Shown here: one piece after another, positions 30,805 through 33,248 of the stretch
How the letters are laid out: the number at the start of each line of letters is the position of its first letter
Numbering within the stretch: position 1 is the first letter of the stretch
Source of the DNA: Ruminococcus sp.
GTDB taxonomy: Bacteria > Bacillota > Clostridia > Oscillospirales > Ruminococcaceae
DNA: 33,248 bases
NCBI GenBank assembly: GCA_015066745.1
Contig: SVNW01000037.1
Location: forward strand, 1 to 33,248
Reading direction: 5' to 3'
Program-made: the position numbers and the translations under genes
Notes under the pieces: model-generated
The model's database searches: none
Seen by the model: the letters and a program-made list of their open reading frames with translations, nothing else
Told to the model about the DNA's origin: nothing

Positions 30805-33248
30805 TTGGGACTTTTAAACAAAAACGATCTTGAAAAAATGACAAAAGATGATCTTATAAATGAAGCTATATATCAGGAAAGAAAATGTTTTCTTATATGC
30901 GAATCTTTCGACTATGCACTATGGGAATATGACAGAAGAACAAAGCTGATGTCACATCAAAGAAAGTTCGGAGGGAAATGGTCGGATTCGGATCTTGATA
31001 TACCTGACTTCAAAAATGCTATGCTTGGCTGGGGAATAATACATCCTGACGATCTTGAACTATTTATAAAATACTGCAACAGCCTTGACAACGGCGATGA
31101 ATCATTTTCATATGAGCTTCGTATGATCACCGACAGCGGTTCTTATACGTGGTCACGATACAAAGGAAGAACACTGTACGATGAAAAAGGAAATGTTATA
31201 AAGACAGTCGGAATAACCGAAAATCTGACTGAAAAGAAAGAAGAACAAAAAAGCTGGATAGACAAAGCCTCAAGGGATTCCCTTACAAGTCTTCTTAACA
31301 AAAACGCTACTAAAAATGCAATTGTTGAAACTATAAGAAACAGCGGTTCTGATACCAGACACTGCCTTGCTATAATAGATATTGATGATTTTAAATATAT
31401 AAACGACACATTCGGACACCAGTTCGGAGATTCTGTTATAAAAGAATTTGCAGATACCATGTCTGCTGTATTTCCTGACGATATAGTCGGCCGTATCGGC
31501 GGTGACGAATTTTTTATAATGAAAAAAAATATCAAATCCGATGATGAGATAAATTTCTTTGGCACGACTATCTGCGACGCTGTCCGCTCAATAAATCTAA
31601 AAAACGAAAAATTCTGTACTTCAAGTGTAGGTATATCTGTATTTCCTGACCATGGTATAAATTACGAACAGCTATATTATTGTGCCGACAATGCATTGTA
31701 TGAAACAAAAGGAAACGGAAAAAACGGCTTTACGGTATACCATGACTTCATAAAACACGATAAACAAGCTTTACCAAAAAGAAAACAAGCCCAAAACAGA
31801 ATCGTCGAAGAAGAACATACCATTGATGAGCACATTATAAACTATGCATTTGAAGTTCTCACAAAATCTATATCCGTTGACTCAAAAATAAAAATGATTT
31901 TTGATTATATAGGTTCATATTACGGATTTACACGCATATTTTATGCTTTTTGCAATGATATAAAAAGCAAAATAGAAATTCCGTTTATCTGGTCTGACGG
32001 GCTTGTACCAAACACTACTGCCAAGATCACAGAAAGACTTACATGGTTTAACAGCAAATTTAAAGGATATGCTACCGAAAGTGCCGTATATACCATAAAT
32101 GACATTCAGACAGACAAGACAATAGCTTTTGACGAATTTGACGCATATGAAGATCTGTCTGTACGTTCGCTGTGCAGAATAAATCTTTACAACGAAAACA
32201 AGTATCTGACATTTATACAATTTGAAGATAAAAATTCTGTAAGAGAATTTGGTGAAGATATTGTCGACACCCTGCTTATCGTTTCAAAAATTATAAATAT
32301 CCATATAAACGGTTCGGGCAAAAATGCTCAGAATGAAAAAGAAATAAACAATAACCAGATAAATAAAATATTCGGTGATATGCAGGAAAATTTCATGTAT
32401 GTGATCGATCCTGACAGTTATGACATAATCTATCTAAATGACTATGCCCGAAAAAAATGTAATGTCATGTACGATTCTGGAAAATGCTATGCTTTGCTCT
32501 GCGGTTCTGACAAACCATGTGAGCAGTGCTTTGCCCAAAACGGAACAGCAGATTACGGTGAAGTAAGCGGGGTCTACAAGATACATAAAAATATGCATAT
32601 AAAAGCCAAAGAATTTATCTTAAAAACTACAGGGAAAAAAGTATGTGCCATAAACGCCGTAAACCGTTCAAGATTTATGCCGTATAATATTCGCATAAAC
32701 CAGGCTGACGGCAGATGTATGAATATAGACGATTTTATTTTTGAAGCCGATAAGATAATAAAATCAGATCCCGATACACCATACGCATTTTTGTATCTTC
32801 GTATGCAGGGGTATGAACGAATGCTCAGAAAATACGGATTTACATATGAGCAAAAACTCATGGAGGTATTTTCAAAAGCTGATGAAACTCTCGGATATAA
32901 TGAGATCTTCAGTCATATAACAGCCGGTGATTTTATTTATCTTTTCAGAGTTGAAGGCGATATCGACAGTGCATATTCACGAAACACAACTCTTATGAAG
33001 GATCTATTAAAACAACTTGAAGACAAAGAAGAAAAAAGTCTTTATTCTTTCAGACACGGTTTTTGTGTCAAAAATCCTTCCGATACCATGACTGTAAGAG
33101 AATGCATAGATCAGGCTTATGGCACAATGCATGCCCGTGAAAAAAATGTAGGTGCTGAAAATATGGTTTACTACGGAGCGCTGTATAAAGAAATCATTGA
33201 TGATGCACTTGCTCTTTCAAAAGATTTCAACAGCGAAGTCGTAAAAAA
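30805..33248 (+). CDS. PAS-GGDEF diguanylate cyclase with second degenerate GGDEF (partial)
   Basis: An open frame of at least 814 codons that runs off the right edge. It starts with TTG at 30805, with AGGGGG 10 bases upstream. Order: a PAS/PAC-like domain (about 25-150, CESFDYALWEYDRRTKLM and WSRYKGRTLYDEKGNVIKTV); an intact GGDEF domain (about 150-310) with DIDDFKYINDTFGHQFGD and RIGGDEFF; a GAF-like region (about 330-500); a PAS-like region (MYVIDPDSYDIIYLNDYA, then Cys-rich CEQCF); and a second GGDEF-fold domain from about 640 whose signature is HITAGDFIYLF, so inactive. The active domain has Phe where the inhibitory-site Arg (RxxD) should be. The end (MVYYGALYKEIIDDALALSKDF) looks like the linker into an EAL domain beyond the window. 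It makes, and may also degrade, c-di-GMP. Confidence 0.88.
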   Translation, partial: MGLLNKNDLEKMTKDDLINEAIYQERKCFLICESFDYALWEYDRRTKLMSHQRKFGGKWSDSDLDIPDFKNAMLGWGIIHPDDLELFIKYCNSLDNGDESFSYELRMITDSGSYTWSRYKGRTLYDEKGNVIKTVGITENLTEKKEEQKSWIDKASRDSLTSLLNKNATKNAIVETIRNSGSDTRHCLAIIDIDDFKYINDTFGHQFGDSVIKEFADTMSAVFPDDIVGRIGGDEFFIMKKNIKSDDEINFFGTTICDAVRSINLKNEKFCTSSVGISVFPDHGINYEQLYYCADNALYETKGNGKNGFTVYHDFIKHDKQALPKRKQAQNRIVEEEHTIDEHIINYAFEVLTKSISVDSKIKMIFDYIGSYYGFTRIFYAFCNDIKSKIEIPFIWSDGLVPNTTAKITERLTWFNSKFKGYATESAVYTINDIQTDKTIAFDEFDAYEDLSVRSLCRINLYNENKYLTFIQFEDKNSVREFGEDIVDTLLIVSKIINIHINGSGKNAQNEKEINNNQINKIFGDMQENFMYVIDPDSYDIIYLNDYARKKCNVMYDSGKCYALLCGSDKPCEQCFAQNGTADYGEVSGVYKIHKNMHIKAKEFILKTTGKKVCAINAVNRSRFMPYNIRINQADGRCMNIDDFIFEADKIIKSDPDTPYAFLYLRMQGYERMLRKYGFTYEQKLMEVFSKADETLGYNEIFSHITAGDFIYLFRVEGDIDSAYSRNTTLMKDLLKQLEDKEEKSLYSFRHGFCVKNPSDTMTVRECIDQAYGTMHAREKNVGAENMVYYGALYKEIIDDALALSKDFNSEVVK

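Noticed and set aside
1..33248. tRNA or rRNA genes
   Set aside because: No cloverleaf with a TTCGA arm and CCA end, and no rRNA segment, was seen on either strand by eye.

Overview
The window is about 33 kb of low-GC Firmicutes chromosome, most consistent with a Ruminococcus-like member of the Oscillospiraceae. Three secreted proteins carry type I dockerin modules, as in cellulosome-forming ruminococci. Start regions use AAAGGATC or GGAGG ribosome sites with several TTG starts, and the housekeeping genes (spoVG, murC, fhs, tsaE/tsaB, rplJ-rplL with an L10 leader) are Firmicutes types. The genus is inference; no rRNA is present.

Layout. 1-2.5 kb: the end of an IS3-like element abuts a 5'-truncated propeller/solute-binding protein gene. 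2.5-5.2 kb: an orphan IS200/IS605-type end, prs with its promoter, then an L10 leader with attenuator followed by rplJ and rplL. 5.2-7.1 kb (minus): a Q/N-rich zinc-ribbon membrane protein and a three-gene operon of small unknown proteins. 7.1-13.2 kb: a YfcE-like phosphodiesterase, a YfhO-type membrane protein with a Nudix ADP-ribose pyrophosphatase, spoVG divergent from murC, and an ANTAR regulator. 13.2-17.1 kb (minus): an apparent operon of STAS-like protein, GNAT acetyltransferase, transglutaminase-like protein and a lipoprotein distantly related to the truncated gene at the left edge. 17.2-18.1 kb: an Rpn/PD-(D/E)XK nuclease-family protein.

18.2-23.3 kb is a rearranged accessory patch: a twice-deleted ectB-like copy, a HipA/CtkA-like kinase gene missing both ends, two dockerin proteins (one a Glu-endopeptidase-like serine protease whose start codon is out of frame), an orphan dockerin tail, and a full-length ectB-like aminotransferase. 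23.3-27.6 kb (minus) is a housekeeping operon fhs-tsaE-tsaB-rpiB-upp, convergent with a small DUF454 gene.

27.6-30.6 kb is the most interesting region: an ECF sigma factor and its probable membrane anti-sigma factor lie divergent from a secreted, highly acidic Pro/Glu-repeat dockerin protein. The shared intergenic region holds two mirror-image copies of GGAACCTTTT-N11-GCATCTWATT, one facing each way, which I read as a pair of ECF-sigma promoters. This suggests a self-regulated envelope circuit whose output is the acidic dockerin protein. The mRNA of that protein also has a hairpin exactly between its Shine-Dalgarno sequence and its start codon. The right edge holds a large PAS-GGDEF protein with a second, degenerate GGDEF domain that runs off the window.
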